Positions 1 through 7,045 of a stretch of DNA of 25,802 nucleotides are shown here, in pieces. Made by a program: the position numbers and the translations under genes. Position 1 is the first letter of the stretch, and each line of letters begins with the position of its first letter. This DNA comes from DATAXP01 sp036272935 (GTDB taxonomy: Bacteria > Planctomycetota > Planctomycetia > Pirellulales > PNKZ01), in contig DATAXP010000108.1 of NCBI GenBank assembly GCA_036272935.1, positions 1 through 25,802 of the forward strand. Reading direction: 5' to 3'. A model generated the notes under the pieces. It was not told the DNA's origin, did not search any database, and saw only the letters and a list, made by a program, of their open reading frames with translations.

Positions 1-2
1 GA

Positions 3-77
3 TGCTCGCTCACCGGCAATGGGGCCGTGAGCCTCGACAATCGCTCCGTCGGTCGTGTGGTGGCATGGGACGTTTAG
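3..77 (+). CDS. C-terminal end of an unrecognised protein (partial)
   Basis: Reading frame 3 is open from the window edge to a TAG at 75-77. It encodes 24 residues ending in GRVVAWDV. The residue mix (Gly, Val, Asn, Asp, with Trp near the end) looks like an ordinary protein terminus, perhaps a beta-rich one, but it is too short to assign to a family. The other two forward frames give less protein-like products here. The gene starts outside the window, so nothing can be said about its function. It is followed by about 500 bases of spacer rich in inverted repeats. Confidence 0.4.
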   Translation, partial: CSLTGNGAVSLDNRSVGRVVAWDV

Positions 78-253
78 CGCGAAACGGCTCACGGCGATCA
101 CATGTCCGAAAAGTATTTCGCTTCTGGCAGGGGCGTGCCGCCAATGTCGAGCGTTCCGGAGAACTGTGCGTGATCAATCGGCGATCGGCGGATGACGAAA
201 CGGTTGAGGCGGTTCTCCTTCCACGAGGACTTCATCCCAGGACCAAGCGCGGT

Positions 254-539
254 TTCCCCGAGGGGAAGCTATCGGCCAGGGATGTTGCACGGTCTCCCGA
301 CCGTGCGACAGCCGGGTGGAATGGTCAGGAGACCATTCCACAACGGGAGCACCAAGGCCGACCGCCAGCAGCGGCCGAGGTTTTTTAACACCCCCATCAA
401 GAACGCCTCGGCCGCCAGTGCGGGCCCGGCGTCCGAACGGTAGTTCGCGTTAGCAAGCGAGCCGCAGCGCGGCGCCTGTGCCGCGCTGCGCGCTCGCCTT
501 TGCCCATTCATCCCGCTTCGCCGCCGCGTCCACGCGGCG
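254..539. repeat. Cluster of six inverted repeats in the spacer before the response regulator
   Basis: This spacer (78-585 has no convincing gene) holds a run of perfect or near-perfect inverted repeats. They are TTCCCC/GGGGAA at 254-267; GCACGGTC/GACCGTGC at 287-306 with loop TCCC; GGAATGGTC/GACCATTCC at 318-339 with loop AGGA; a 10-bp stem GCGGCCGAGG/CCTCGGCCGC at 371-380 and 406-415, with a T6 run in its loop; a 17-bp stem at 457-473 and 480-497 with one bulged C and a 6-base loop; and CGCCGCG/CGCGGCG at 522-539, just before a TATGAT at 541-546. The second and third share the core GGTCRGGAGACC on opposite strands. The forward ORFs that span this region are best read as repeat translations. 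From memory, such repeats are frequent between planctomycete genes; copy number here is unknown. Confidence 0.7.
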
Positions 540-585
540 TTATGATGAACCTTGTTGCTCCATCGTCTCCCGCGTGTCGCGCACC

Positions 586-1308
586 ATGAAACGCCTGCTG
601 CTGGTTGAAGACGAAGAGCACCTGGCGATCATCATCAAGTACAACCTCGAAGCCGAGGGGTACGAGGTGCTGGTGGCCGGCGAGGGGCCCGCGGCCTTGA
701 AGATGATCGAAGACGATCCGCTGGGGATCGACCTGGTGGTGCTCGACATCATGCTCCCCGGCATGAACGGCTACGCCGTCTGCGAAGCGATCCGGGCCCA
801 GGGGCTTGAGACGCCGGTGTTGATTCTCAGCGCGCGCACGCTCACCGAGGATCGCATCCGGGGGTTCGACGTCGGGGCCGATCAGTACTTGCAAAAGCCG
901 TTCGATCTCGACGAACTGCTCAGCCGCGTGCGCAACTTGCTGAGCCGCCGGCAACGGCATGCGGCAGTCGACCAAGGCGAGGGTCCGCACACCTATGAGT
1001 TCGCCCGGGCGAAAATCAATTTCGATACGTTCGAGGTGACGGTGGCCGACGAGCCGGTGCGACTGACGCACACCGAGATAAAGCTGCTGCGGTATTTTAT
1101 CGAGCGTGAGGGGTCGGTGATCAGCCGCTCGCAACTGCTCGAGGACGTTTGGGGGTTCGACAGCACGCCCACCACGCGTACAGTCGACAACTTCATCGTC
1201 AAGCTCCGGAAGTATTTCGAGGCCGATCCCAGCGAACCGCGCCACTTCCTCAGCGTGCGCGGGGCGGGCTATCGGTTCGTCGCTCGCGGAGCGCCCAACG
1301 AACAGTGA
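586..1308 (+). CDS. OmpR/PhoB-family response regulator
   Basis: This is a 240-residue two-domain transcription factor. The receiver domain (about 1-120) has the acidic pair E8/D9, phospho-acceptor D54 in VVLDIMLPG, switch residue S82 and K104 in LQKPF. The DNA-binding winged helix (about 140-234) ends with the typical RTVDNFIVKLRKY and VRGAGYRF motifs. A sensor kinase should phosphorylate D54 to control DNA binding, but no kinase gene lies beside it in this window. The start at 586 is chosen because MKRLLLVEDEE matches the family N-terminus; an upstream in-frame start at 478 would add 36 unlikely residues from the repeat region. I see no clear Shine-Dalgarno sequence. A TATGAT at 541-546 could be a -10 element but lacks a good -35. 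Its target genes cannot be read from the sequence. Confidence 0.93.
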   Translation: MKRLLLVEDEEHLAIIIKYNLEAEGYEVLVAGEGPAALKMIEDDPLGIDLVVLDIMLPGMNGYAVCEAIRAQGLETPVLILSARTLTEDRIRGFDVGADQYLQKPFDLDELLSRVRNLLSRRQRHAAVDQGEGPHTYEFARAKINFDTFEVTVADEPVRLTHTEIKLLRYFIEREGSVISRSQLLEDVWGFDSTPTTRTVDNFIVKLRKYFEADPSEPRHFLSVRGAGYRFVARGAPNEQ

Positions 1309-1320
1309 ACAGTAACCGTC

Positions 1321-1394
1321 CCTCTCCGAGGGACGAAATCGAAGCGTGCCCGGCCGGGTACAGACCAGGCAGCATAGTTCCTCCCTCGGAGAGG
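1321..1394. repeat. Long-loop inverted repeat between response regulator and DUF1080 gene
   Basis: CCTCTCCGAGGGA (1321-1333) and its exact reverse complement (1382-1394) make a perfect 13-bp stem. The loop is 48 bases and contains the palindrome CCCGGCCGGG at 1352-1361. It begins 12 bases after the regulator's stop codon. There is no T-run behind it on either strand, so a classic intrinsic terminator is not supported. It may be an RNA processing or stabilising structure, or a dispersed repeat. Confidence 0.6.
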
Positions 1395-1498
1395 TGAGGA
1401 TTACTTTGGCCCGTTTACTTTCGCTCCGGCGGAGCACACACTGGGGCATCAAATGGGCAACGGGGTCACGCACTTCGCTTTTTGAGAGAGAAACTTCG

Positions 1499-2113
1499 AT
1501 GATTCGCACGCTTGGCATCGCGGCAGTGATTGCAATGACGCTTCTTGCGGCCGGCGCCGTCGACGGCACGTCGCTTCGGGCGCAAGAATCGTCCAGCGAC
1601 GTTTGGATCCAGATGTTCGACGGCAAGACACTCGACGGCTGGAAGGCCAACGAGAATCCTGAATGCTGGACTGTCGAAGATGGGACAATCAAGGGCTCGA
1701 CCGGCAAAAGCCACCTGTTCTACATGGTCCGCGAGTTTACCGATTGCGAATTCAAGGCGGAGATCAAGCTCGCCGCCGGCAGCAACTCGGGCATGTACTT
1801 TCGCACCGCGTTCGGCCCCGGCTTCCCCAAGGGCTACGAGGCCCAGGTGAACAACAGCCACAAGGACCCCAAGCGCACCGGCAGCCTGTACAACTTCGTC
1901 GTTGTCGAGGAGCAGCTCATTGGCGACGACACCTGGTGGAACCAGCACATCACGGTCAAGGGGAACCACATCGTCATCAAGGTGAACGATAAGACTGTGG
2001 TCGATTTCGTCGATGAGAAGAACACCTACCAGAAGGGCTATCTCGCCCTGCAACAGCACGACCCGAAGAGCACCGTCTGGTACAAGAACCTGTACGTCAA
2101 GCCGCTTGATTAG
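1499..2113 (+). CDS. Secreted DUF1080 (3-keto-disaccharide hydrolase family) protein
   Basis: This is a 204-residue protein with a cleavable signal peptide: short basic start, hydrophobic stretch at about residues 5-20, and likely cleavage near residue 28. A single DUF1080 domain follows. It opens with the family hallmark MFDGKTLDGW and continues as a ConA-like beta-sandwich with a SNSGMYFRT segment and the closing strand VWYKNLYVKPL. The family includes 3-keto-glycoside hydrolases and is greatly expanded in Planctomycetes. The likely role is sugar or polysaccharide hydrolysis in the periplasm or outside the cell; the exact substrate is unknown. The start at 1499 sits behind GAGAGAGAAA and begins the signal peptide; the longer in-frame start at 1346 would bury it. 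The ThuA-like gene follows after about 20 bases, so the two are probably co-transcribed. Confidence 0.9.
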   Translation: MIRTLGIAAVIAMTLLAAGAVDGTSLRAQESSSDVWIQMFDGKTLDGWKANENPECWTVEDGTIKGSTGKSHLFYMVREFTDCEFKAEIKLAAGSNSGMYFRTAFGPGFPKGYEAQVNNSHKDPKRTGSLYNFVVVEEQLIGDDTWWNQHITVKGNHIVIKVNDKTVVDFVDEKNTYQKGYLALQQHDPKSTVWYKNLYVKPLD

Positions 2114-2134
2114 CGAACCACGAAAGGAATGTCG

Positions 2135-2929
2135 ATGAACATGCTACGTTCTCTGCTGGCGGCGCTGCTCGTCGCCGCAGGTCCTGCGGTCGTTTGCGCG
2201 GCCGATGAACAGGCGAAGCCGCTGCGCGCCTTGCTGGTCACCGGCGGTTGCTGCCACGATTACGACGGCCAGAAGGTGATCCTCAGCGAAGGAATCAGCG
2301 CCCGGGCGCCGGTCGAGTGGACCATCGTGCAAGAAGGGGGCAAGAGCACCGACCACCGCGTAAGCATCTACGAGAAATCCGACTGGGCCAGCGGCTACGA
2401 TGTCGTGGTGCACAACGAGTGCTTCGCGATGGTTGCCGACCCGGCATTCGTCGAGAACGTCGCCCGCGCCCATCGCAGCGGTGTTCCCGCCGTCGTGATC
2501 CACTGCACGATGCACACGTTCCGTGATCTGAAGGAGGACACCTGGCGCGAGTTTCTCGGTGTCACTACTCGCCGGCACGAAAAGCAGCATCCGCTCGAGG
2601 TTAAGAACCTAAAGCCGGACGATGCGGTGATGCGTGGCTTTCCTGAAACTTGGAAGACCGGCGACGAAGAACTGTACGTGATCGAAAAGCTGTGGCCTAA
2701 CACCGTGCCGCTGGCCCAGGCATACGGCGTCGACACCAAGCAGGATCACGTGCTGATTTGGAAGAACACTTACGGCAAGGGACGCGTGTTCGGCACGACC
2801 CTTGTCCACCACAGCCATCACATGCGCGAACCGGTGTACCTGGACCTGGTCACCCGCGGCCTGCTCTGGGCGTGCGACAAGCTCGACGACTCGGGCCAAC
2901 CGGCCGCTGGCTACGGGCCGAAGAAGTGA
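2135..2929 (+). CDS. Secreted ThuA-like (trehalose utilisation) domain protein
   Basis: This is a protein of about 264 residues with an N-terminal signal peptide (LRSLLAALLVAAGPAVVCAA). The domain that follows has a glutamine-amidotransferase-like fold of the ThuA family. Visible landmarks are ALLVTGGCCHDY near the start of the mature protein, DVVVHNECFA, VPAVVIHCTMHTFR and the late HHSHHMREPVYLDLVTRGLLWA. ThuA-type proteins go with sugar oxidation and 3-keto-sugar metabolism, and the partnership with DUF1080 just upstream supports a joint role in sugar processing in the periplasm. Two ATGs compete. The one at 2129 touches the AAAGGA sequence (2123-2128), while 2135 lies 6 bases after it, so 2135 is preferred. 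The stop codon is followed at once by a promoter-like sequence, so the operon probably ends here. Confidence 0.88.
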   Translation: MNMLRSLLAALLVAAGPAVVCAADEQAKPLRALLVTGGCCHDYDGQKVILSEGISARAPVEWTIVQEGGKSTDHRVSIYEKSDWASGYDVVVHNECFAMVADPAFVENVARAHRSGVPAVVIHCTMHTFRDLKEDTWREFLGVTTRRHEKQHPLEVKNLKPDDAVMRGFPETWKTGDEELYVIEKLWPNTVPLAQAYGVDTKQDHVLIWKNTYGKGRVFGTTLVHHSHHMREPVYLDLVTRGLLWACDKLDDSGQPAAGYGPKK

Positions 2930-2931
2930 AG

Positions 2932-2940
2932 TGCTATAAT
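2932..2940 (+). promoter_or_regulatory. Extended -10 promoter before the small-protein/HNH pair
   Basis: TGCTATAAT is a perfect extended -10 element (TGn plus TATAAT at 2935-2940), 3 bases after the ThuA stop codon and 57 bases before the start at 2997. The -35 position has no good match, which is usual for extended -10 promoters. It suggests that the small-protein/HNH pair is transcribed on its own. Confidence 0.55.
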
Positions 2941-2996
2941 CGATTGTTACGTGCTGGATTGCGATTGGACGCGGAGCTTGTACGGCTTCGATTTCG

Positions 2997-3266
2997 ATGA
3001 GCATCGCGGATCATTCACAACAAGCGTTCCACCGTGGAACCGCGCCGATTTTTGCGCTGCTAAGTCCCGAGCAGACGCGCCAGCTCGCTGAGATTAGCAG
3101 CGATCCCTCGATGGCTGTACGCGTTGCCGAGCTTTCGGCAAAGGCAAACGAAGGAGCGCTGACAGAGCCGGAGCGCGCCGAATATGAAGCCTATATCGAA
3201 GCCAACAATCTGTTGTGTGTCCTGCAGGCCGAGGCGCGGTTCTATCTCGCTGAGCGTGATTCGTGA
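2997..3266 (+). CDS. Small acidic helical protein coupled to HNH nuclease
   Basis: This 89-residue protein has no signal peptide or membrane segment. It is rich in Glu and Ala and is predicted by eye to be mostly helical, with LSPEQTRQLAEI early and EPERAEYEAYIEANNLLCVLQAEAR late. I do not recognise a named family. Its stop codon TGA (3264-3266) overlaps the GTG start of the HNH gene (3263-3265), a 4-base overlap that points to translational coupling and a shared job. From memory, similar short proteins often precede HNH genes in planctomycete and cyanobacterial genomes. It could be an antitoxin-like or immunity partner, a DNA-targeting subunit, or merely a co-inherited gene. The sequence does not decide between these. 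Confidence 0.75.
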   Translation: MSIADHSQQAFHRGTAPIFALLSPEQTRQLAEISSDPSMAVRVAELSAKANEGALTEPERAEYEAYIEANNLLCVLQAEARFYLAERDS

Positions 3267-3658
3267 CCGTCAGTGTCGCGGTGCGCGATCATATGCGTCG
3301 TCGCGCGGGAGATCGCTGCGAATATTGCCATCGTCCGCAGGCCACCTCTCCGTTGATCGCGCTCCAGCTTGAACATGTGATTCCGCGTAAGCATGGCGGC
3401 AGCGACGACCTCGAGAATTTGGCGCTCGCCTGTGCCGAATGCAATCTCGGCAAGGGAAGCAATCTGACGGGTATCGATCCCCAGAGTCAGCAAATCACGG
3501 CACTGTTCAATCCAAGAGTGGATACTTGGGAGGATCATTTCAGATGGGATGGGCTTCGGCTCGAAGGTCGAACCGCGATCGGCCGCACGACACTCCGAGT
3601 TCTGGACATGAACTCGTCGCCGCGCGTCGTCGTGCGGTTGGCCCGCAATTGGCAATAA
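3263..3658 (+). CDS. HNH endonuclease
   Basis: This is a 131-residue protein with an HNH nuclease domain at about residues 8-66. The zinc-binding cysteine pairs are C19/C22 (CEYC) and C57/C60 (CAEC). The catalytic region includes E37-H38 in LEHVIP, N52 in DLENLAL and N61 after the second pair. The rest (70-131) is a short tail without known motifs. HNH proteins of this type cut DNA with a metal ion. The start is GTG at 3263, inside the stop codon of the preceding gene. An HNH domain alone does not say whether this is a restriction, homing or phage-type enzyme. No methyltransferase or phage gene is nearby, so a compact two-gene module is the simplest reading. Confidence 0.88.
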   Translation: MTVSVAVRDHMRRRAGDRCEYCHRPQATSPLIALQLEHVIPRKHGGSDDLENLALACAECNLGKGSNLTGIDPQSQQITALFNPRVDTWEDHFRWDGLRLEGRTAIGRTTLRVLDMNSSPRVVVRLARNWQ

Positions 3659-3686
3659 TCCGGAAATGGCCGAGAGACTTCGACCC

Positions 3687-4862
3687 ATGCGATTGATCGG
3701 CAAGCGATACGACAACGCCGAACTGGTCGAGCTGACGATCGACGGGGATCGTGTGGCGCGCACCAAGCCGCTGCCGGCTGCCAACGGCGCGGCCGACGCA
3801 CCTTGGGTCGCGCCGGGGTTCGTCGATATTCAGGCGAACGGCTACGGCGGCCAGGAATTCAGTGCCCTGGAGATCACGCCCGAGGCGGTCGCGCGGATCG
3901 TGCGGCAGCATTATGCCTTCGGCGTCACGGGCTTCTGCCCGACGCTCACCACGCAATCGTTTGAGGTGCTGGCCCACGGTATGCGGATGATCGCCGAGGC
4001 GACTCGCCGCTGGGACGACGTGCGCCGGGCGGTGTGGGGCATTCATCTCGAAGGGCCGTACTTCTCAAAGGAAGATGGTGCCCGCGGCGCGCATCCCGTC
4101 GAGCATTGCCGGCGCCCGGATTGGGATGAGTTTCAAAGACTGCAAGAAGCGGCCGGCGGCTTGATCGCGATCCTCACGATGAGCCCCGAATTCGACGACG
4201 CCCCCGAGTTCATCAGCCGGGCGACGGCCGCGGGAGTCACGATCGCCATTGGCCATACGGGGGCCAACTCCGCGCAGATCAAGGCTGCCGTTGACGCCGG
4301 GGCGCGCCTGAGCACGCACCTGGGCAACGGTGCCCACCGCATCTTACGCCGGCATCCGAACTACCTGTGGGACCAAATGGCCGAAGACCGGCTCGTGGCG
4401 AGCTTGATTGTCGACGGGCACCACTTGCCGCCGGAGGTGGTCAAGTCGATCGTGCGCGCCAAGACGCCGGAGCGTTGCATTCTGGTGAGCGACGTCTCGG
4501 GGCTGGCCGGGTTGCCGGCGGGGCGCTACACCAGTAGCGGCTGCGAACTGGAAATCCTCGCCGATGGCCGGCTGGTGATTGCCGGGCAGGATCAGTTGCT
4601 CGCCGGCGCCTCGCTGCCGATCGGCACCGGCGTTGCCAACGTGATGCGCTTCGCCGGCGTCGATCTACGAACCGCCGTCGACATGGCGAGCCTGCACCCA
4701 GCGCGGTTGCTGCGGCGAACATGCGGCGGACTTCGACCAGGCGACCCGGCCGACCTGGTACTGTTTCGCCACGTCGATGGCCCGATGCCTCGGATCGACG
4801 TTGTGACAACGGTCCTTGGGGGCCAGACGGTCTTCCACGTGGAGCCGTCGGTTGCGGCTTAG
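3687..4862 (+). CDS. nagA: N-acetylglucosamine-6-phosphate deacetylase (NagA-like)
   Basis: This is a 391-residue amidohydrolase-superfamily enzyme. NagA removes acetate from GlcNAc-6-phosphate in the cytoplasm, feeding amino-sugar catabolism and cell-wall recycling. The first metal-site strand reads PGFVDIQANGYGG, with Q-x-N replacing the superfamily HxH, as is usual in NagA. Further landmarks are E122 in GIHLEGPYFS, H190 in AIGHTGAN, H211 in STHLGNGAH and the acid D269 in LVSDVSGL. Length fits the family. Two starts are possible, 3666 and 3687; the second is chosen because MRLIGKRYD resembles family N-termini. The HNH stop is 28 bases upstream, so read-through is possible. No nagB, kinase or transporter lies nearby, so the substrate is inferred from family only; another amidohydrolase function remains possible. 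Confidence 0.85.
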   Translation: MRLIGKRYDNAELVELTIDGDRVARTKPLPAANGAADAPWVAPGFVDIQANGYGGQEFSALEITPEAVARIVRQHYAFGVTGFCPTLTTQSFEVLAHGMRMIAEATRRWDDVRRAVWGIHLEGPYFSKEDGARGAHPVEHCRRPDWDEFQRLQEAAGGLIAILTMSPEFDDAPEFISRATAAGVTIAIGHTGANSAQIKAAVDAGARLSTHLGNGAHRILRRHPNYLWDQMAEDRLVASLIVDGHHLPPEVVKSIVRAKTPERCILVSDVSGLAGLPAGRYTSSGCELEILADGRLVIAGQDQLLAGASLPIGTGVANVMRFAGVDLRTAVDMASLHPARLLRRTCGGLRPGDPADLVLFRHVDGPMPRIDVVTTVLGGQTVFHVEPSVAA

Positions 4863-4873
4863 CACGCCGCAGG

Positions 4874-4953
4874 AAAAAACAACGCGGCCCGGGGTCGCTC
4901 GAGGGGGGGAAGAAAGGAACGGGGCTACAAAAGCCCACGACCCCGGGCCGCGT
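4874..4953 (-). terminator. Terminator of the BON-domain gene
   Basis: A perfect 16-bp inverted repeat pairs 4882-4897 with 4938-4953 (arms start ACGCGGCCCGGGG). The 40-base loop contains a smaller GGGCT/AGCCC hairpin. Read on the minus strand, the stem is followed by TG and six Ts (4879-4874), and it starts 13 bases after the BON stop codon, so it fits an intrinsic terminator for that gene. Read on the plus strand it lies 19 bases after the nagA stop but has no T-run. Confidence 0.7.
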
Positions 4954-4966
4954 GTATCAAGATGGT

Positions 4967-5197
4967 TCAGTTCACTTCCATCGCGTCAACGAGTCGCGTG
5001 ACACCAGCGACCCGACGACAGCAATGGTGGGAAAGTTGTTTCTCGTAAAAGCTACTCACGCGGCCACGCAACGTGACCACGCCGTCGCACGCCTCGACGG
5101 TCAAGCGTCGGAAGCTGGGGACGTGTTTTTCACAAAGGTAACCGAGCACTCGCCGCTCCAGATCGCGATCCGACGATGTCGTCGATTTTGTGACCAT
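4967..5197 (-). CDS. Small single-BON-domain protein
   Basis: This is a 76-residue protein made almost wholly of one BON domain. Its core is DRDLERRVLGYL, then LTVEACDGVVTLRGRVSS, FYEKQL and a closing LVDAMEV. BON domains bind phospholipid or other macromolecules, usually in secreted or osmotic-stress proteins, but this copy has no signal peptide. The ATG at 5197 is chosen because it lies just before the domain; a longer reading to 5344 adds 49 residues with no pattern. GAGG lies just upstream of 5197. It is a diverged paralogue of the BON protein at 10402, sharing the LRGRV, F..KQ and LVD..EV positions. The 296 bases between this start and the inverted-repeat element at 5494 show no other gene. 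Confidence 0.7.
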   Translation of the reverse strand: MVTKSTTSSDRDLERRVLGYLCEKHVPSFRRLTVEACDGVVTLRGRVSSFYEKQLSHHCCRRVAGVTRLVDAMEVN

Positions 5198-5493
5198 GGC
5201 CTCAAGGCGCTCCGTCGATATTCCGATTGTTCGAGTCCACCGAAAACATTCGCTTGATGTCGATGCGTATAAAGCAATCGCCATGCCGTGAATTGGTTTC
5301 GTTGCGCTGCTACGAAGCGTGCGCTCGGTAAATCCATCCATCAAGGATGTTTACGTTGCGACAACCCGCTATAGACAGCAGCCGCACATTTGAAAAATCT
5401 TACCGGTGGTGCCTTGAACCGTTGCACTCGACGCCGCATGACGGGGCAACGTCGCCGCGCAAACTAACGTTCACCGAGATCGTGGCGGCTGGC

Positions 5494-5612
5494 TTAGAGC
5501 GGTTTCATGTTTGGTGTAGCGGAATTTCGTAGCTAGCACCGCCAGAATCCTCGTGAAACATCGCATGGATTGGCGTGCTAGCGTCGCCATAGCTATCGTG
5601 AAACCGCTCTAA
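5494..5612. mobile_element. MITE-like inverted-repeat element, 119 bp
   Basis: The 14-bp perfect terminal repeats TTAGAGCGGTTTCA (5494-5507) and its reverse complement (5599-5612) enclose a second nested repeat, GCTAGCAC (5532-5539) and GTGCTAGC (5575-5582). With two small bulges the inner pairing extends through GCCA and AATCC. No protein is encoded. The right repeat contains the TAG stop codon of the neighbouring minus-strand gene. I see no clear target-site duplication. It could be a non-autonomous transposable element or a large cruciform/terminator; the terminal-repeat layout favours the former. Confidence 0.5.
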
Positions 5613-6961
5613 TATCCCAGCCCGGGACCGTTGAGCACGGCGGTCCCCAACGTGCCGTCGCTCACGCGGAACATCGTGGGGAAGCGGTCGCGCCAGCCGT
5701 CGTTGCCCGCTGGGCAGTATTGCCGCGAGTTGCCTTCGATCGCCGCAATCGTGGGGATGCGCGCCGACAGGCTGGCGGAATGGAGAAACGACGCGCCGGG
5801 ACAGCTCAGGTCCTGCACGCAGAGGAACAGATTGTACTTCTGAGCCGCCGCCCCCATCAGCAGTGCTTCACTGTGCCCCTTGCACGCTTTCAAGGCGACG
5901 CCCGAGTAGCCCAGCTCGCGGCAGCGCAGCAGGCTGGCGAAATCGACCAGCGACTCGTCGATGACCACCGGCTTGCACTTCGCCACGTCGTGCATGCCAA
6001 TCTCGGGCTTGCGATTCAGATCGCGGTGGGTCGGCTGCTCGATGTACTGCACGCGGCCGTAGGCGGCCGGCGACTGCTCGCGCACCTGTGCGAGAAAGTC
6101 GAGCACGTACTGCTGGCTGGCACACTTCTCGTTGAAGTCCAGCGAGTAGTTCCACGACGTGCAGCCGCGGGCGCCCTGGGCCGGCGCGCTAATCTCTTCA
6201 ACTCGCACCACGCGATCGACGTCCCACGCCAGGTCGTCGCCGTTGAGCTTGATCTTCAGGTGCGTCAGCCCGTCGGCGGCGATCCACTGCGGCAGCGTCT
6301 CGGGCAATCCGTCGCCGATCGGCTGCTTCACGTCGGCATCGCTCAGCGGATCGAGCGCGCCGACAAGGTGGTACAGCGGCATCCGCGGCTTGGGCTCGCG
6401 CAGCGTGTAACGATCGAGATACTCGCCGGCGAAATCGGCGTTCAGGAAGCTGCCCAGGTCGCGGTTGGCGAACTCGGGGCCGAGCAGGTTGTACGAATTG
6501 GCTCCCAGCGCCTTGCCGTAAGCGTCGTGAATGGCCGCCTCGAGCGGACTGGCGGCCACGAGCTGCGCCAACCGCGGTATCGGCTCGGCCAGCTTAAGCT
6601 GCGCGGCGACGCCAGCGGCCAGCGTTGGGTGATCGTGCGCCAGATCGTGCGTTATTTCGAGTGGATGCCCCTGGCCGCGGTACTCGCCCGCTGCCGTCAG
6701 GGTGCTCTGCGCGAATGCCAGCATGGCGGCGAGCGTTTCGTCAGCCGACAGCCGATGGCTGGGCCACGCCCAGACGTTGCCCATCGGCATCGAACCCAGC
6801 CCCGTGCCGCGCCGGCCGTCGCGCGTTTCGATCTGCACCCGAACGTGCAGCAGTTGCGCGTCGGTCACCACGCGGCCGCCGAACTTGATCGGCGAGCGAT
6901 ACCCAATGCGTTCGATTTCGTGCGTCAGCTCGACGAGGCGGATGTCGGTCGACTTGGGCAT
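5609..6961 (-). CDS. Enolase-superfamily (mandelate racemase/muconate lactonizing-like) protein
   Basis: This is a 450-residue cytoplasmic protein with an N-terminal capping domain (about 1-140) and a TIM-barrel-like domain. It shows the enolase-superfamily pattern: K236 and K238 in LKIKLNG; metal ligands D275 in SLDFNE, E308 in YIEQP and D335/E336 in VVIDESL; and lysines K358 and K361 in ALKACKG on the opposite face. Such enzymes remove a proton next to a carboxylate and act on acid sugars, dipeptides or aromatic acids. The substrate cannot be named. At 450 residues it is longer than most family members (around 370-400). The stop TAG lies inside the inverted-repeat element at 5494-5612. The gene follows the NarL-type regulator on the same strand after 84 bases; no good ribosome-binding site is visible. 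Confidence 0.83.
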   Translation of the reverse strand: MPKSTDIRLVELTHEIERIGYRSPIKFGGRVVTDAQLLHVRVQIETRDGRRGTGLGSMPMGNVWAWPSHRLSADETLAAMLAFAQSTLTAAGEYRGQGHPLEITHDLAHDHPTLAAGVAAQLKLAEPIPRLAQLVAASPLEAAIHDAYGKALGANSYNLLGPEFANRDLGSFLNADFAGEYLDRYTLREPKPRMPLYHLVGALDPLSDADVKQPIGDGLPETLPQWIAADGLTHLKIKLNGDDLAWDVDRVVRVEEISAPAQGARGCTSWNYSLDFNEKCASQQYVLDFLAQVREQSPAAYGRVQYIEQPTHRDLNRKPEIGMHDVAKCKPVVIDESLVDFASLLRCRELGYSGVALKACKGHSEALLMGAAAQKYNLFLCVQDLSCPGASFLHSASLSARIPTIAAIEGNSRQYCPAGNDGWRDRFPTMFRVSDGTLGTAVLNGPGLGY

Positions 6962-7045
6962 GACGGGCCGGCGGTGGCAGGGTGGGGAAATCGAACCGGC
7001 GGAGAGACGCGTCGGAAAGCGTCGGTCGCTGCCGGTTCGCTTATC

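Noticed and set aside
2..443. Forward ORFs of 128 and 83 codons
   Set aside because: They run through the hairpin cluster and give peptides typical of translated repeats, without domain or ribosome-binding site.
508..1707. 399-codon reverse ORF
   Set aside because: It lies opposite the response regulator and crosses the spacer into the DUF1080 gene; its composition follows the other strand.
3687..4862. Amino-sugar operon around nagA
   Set aside because: No nagB, sugar kinase, transporter or regulator lies beside it, so an operon cannot be claimed.
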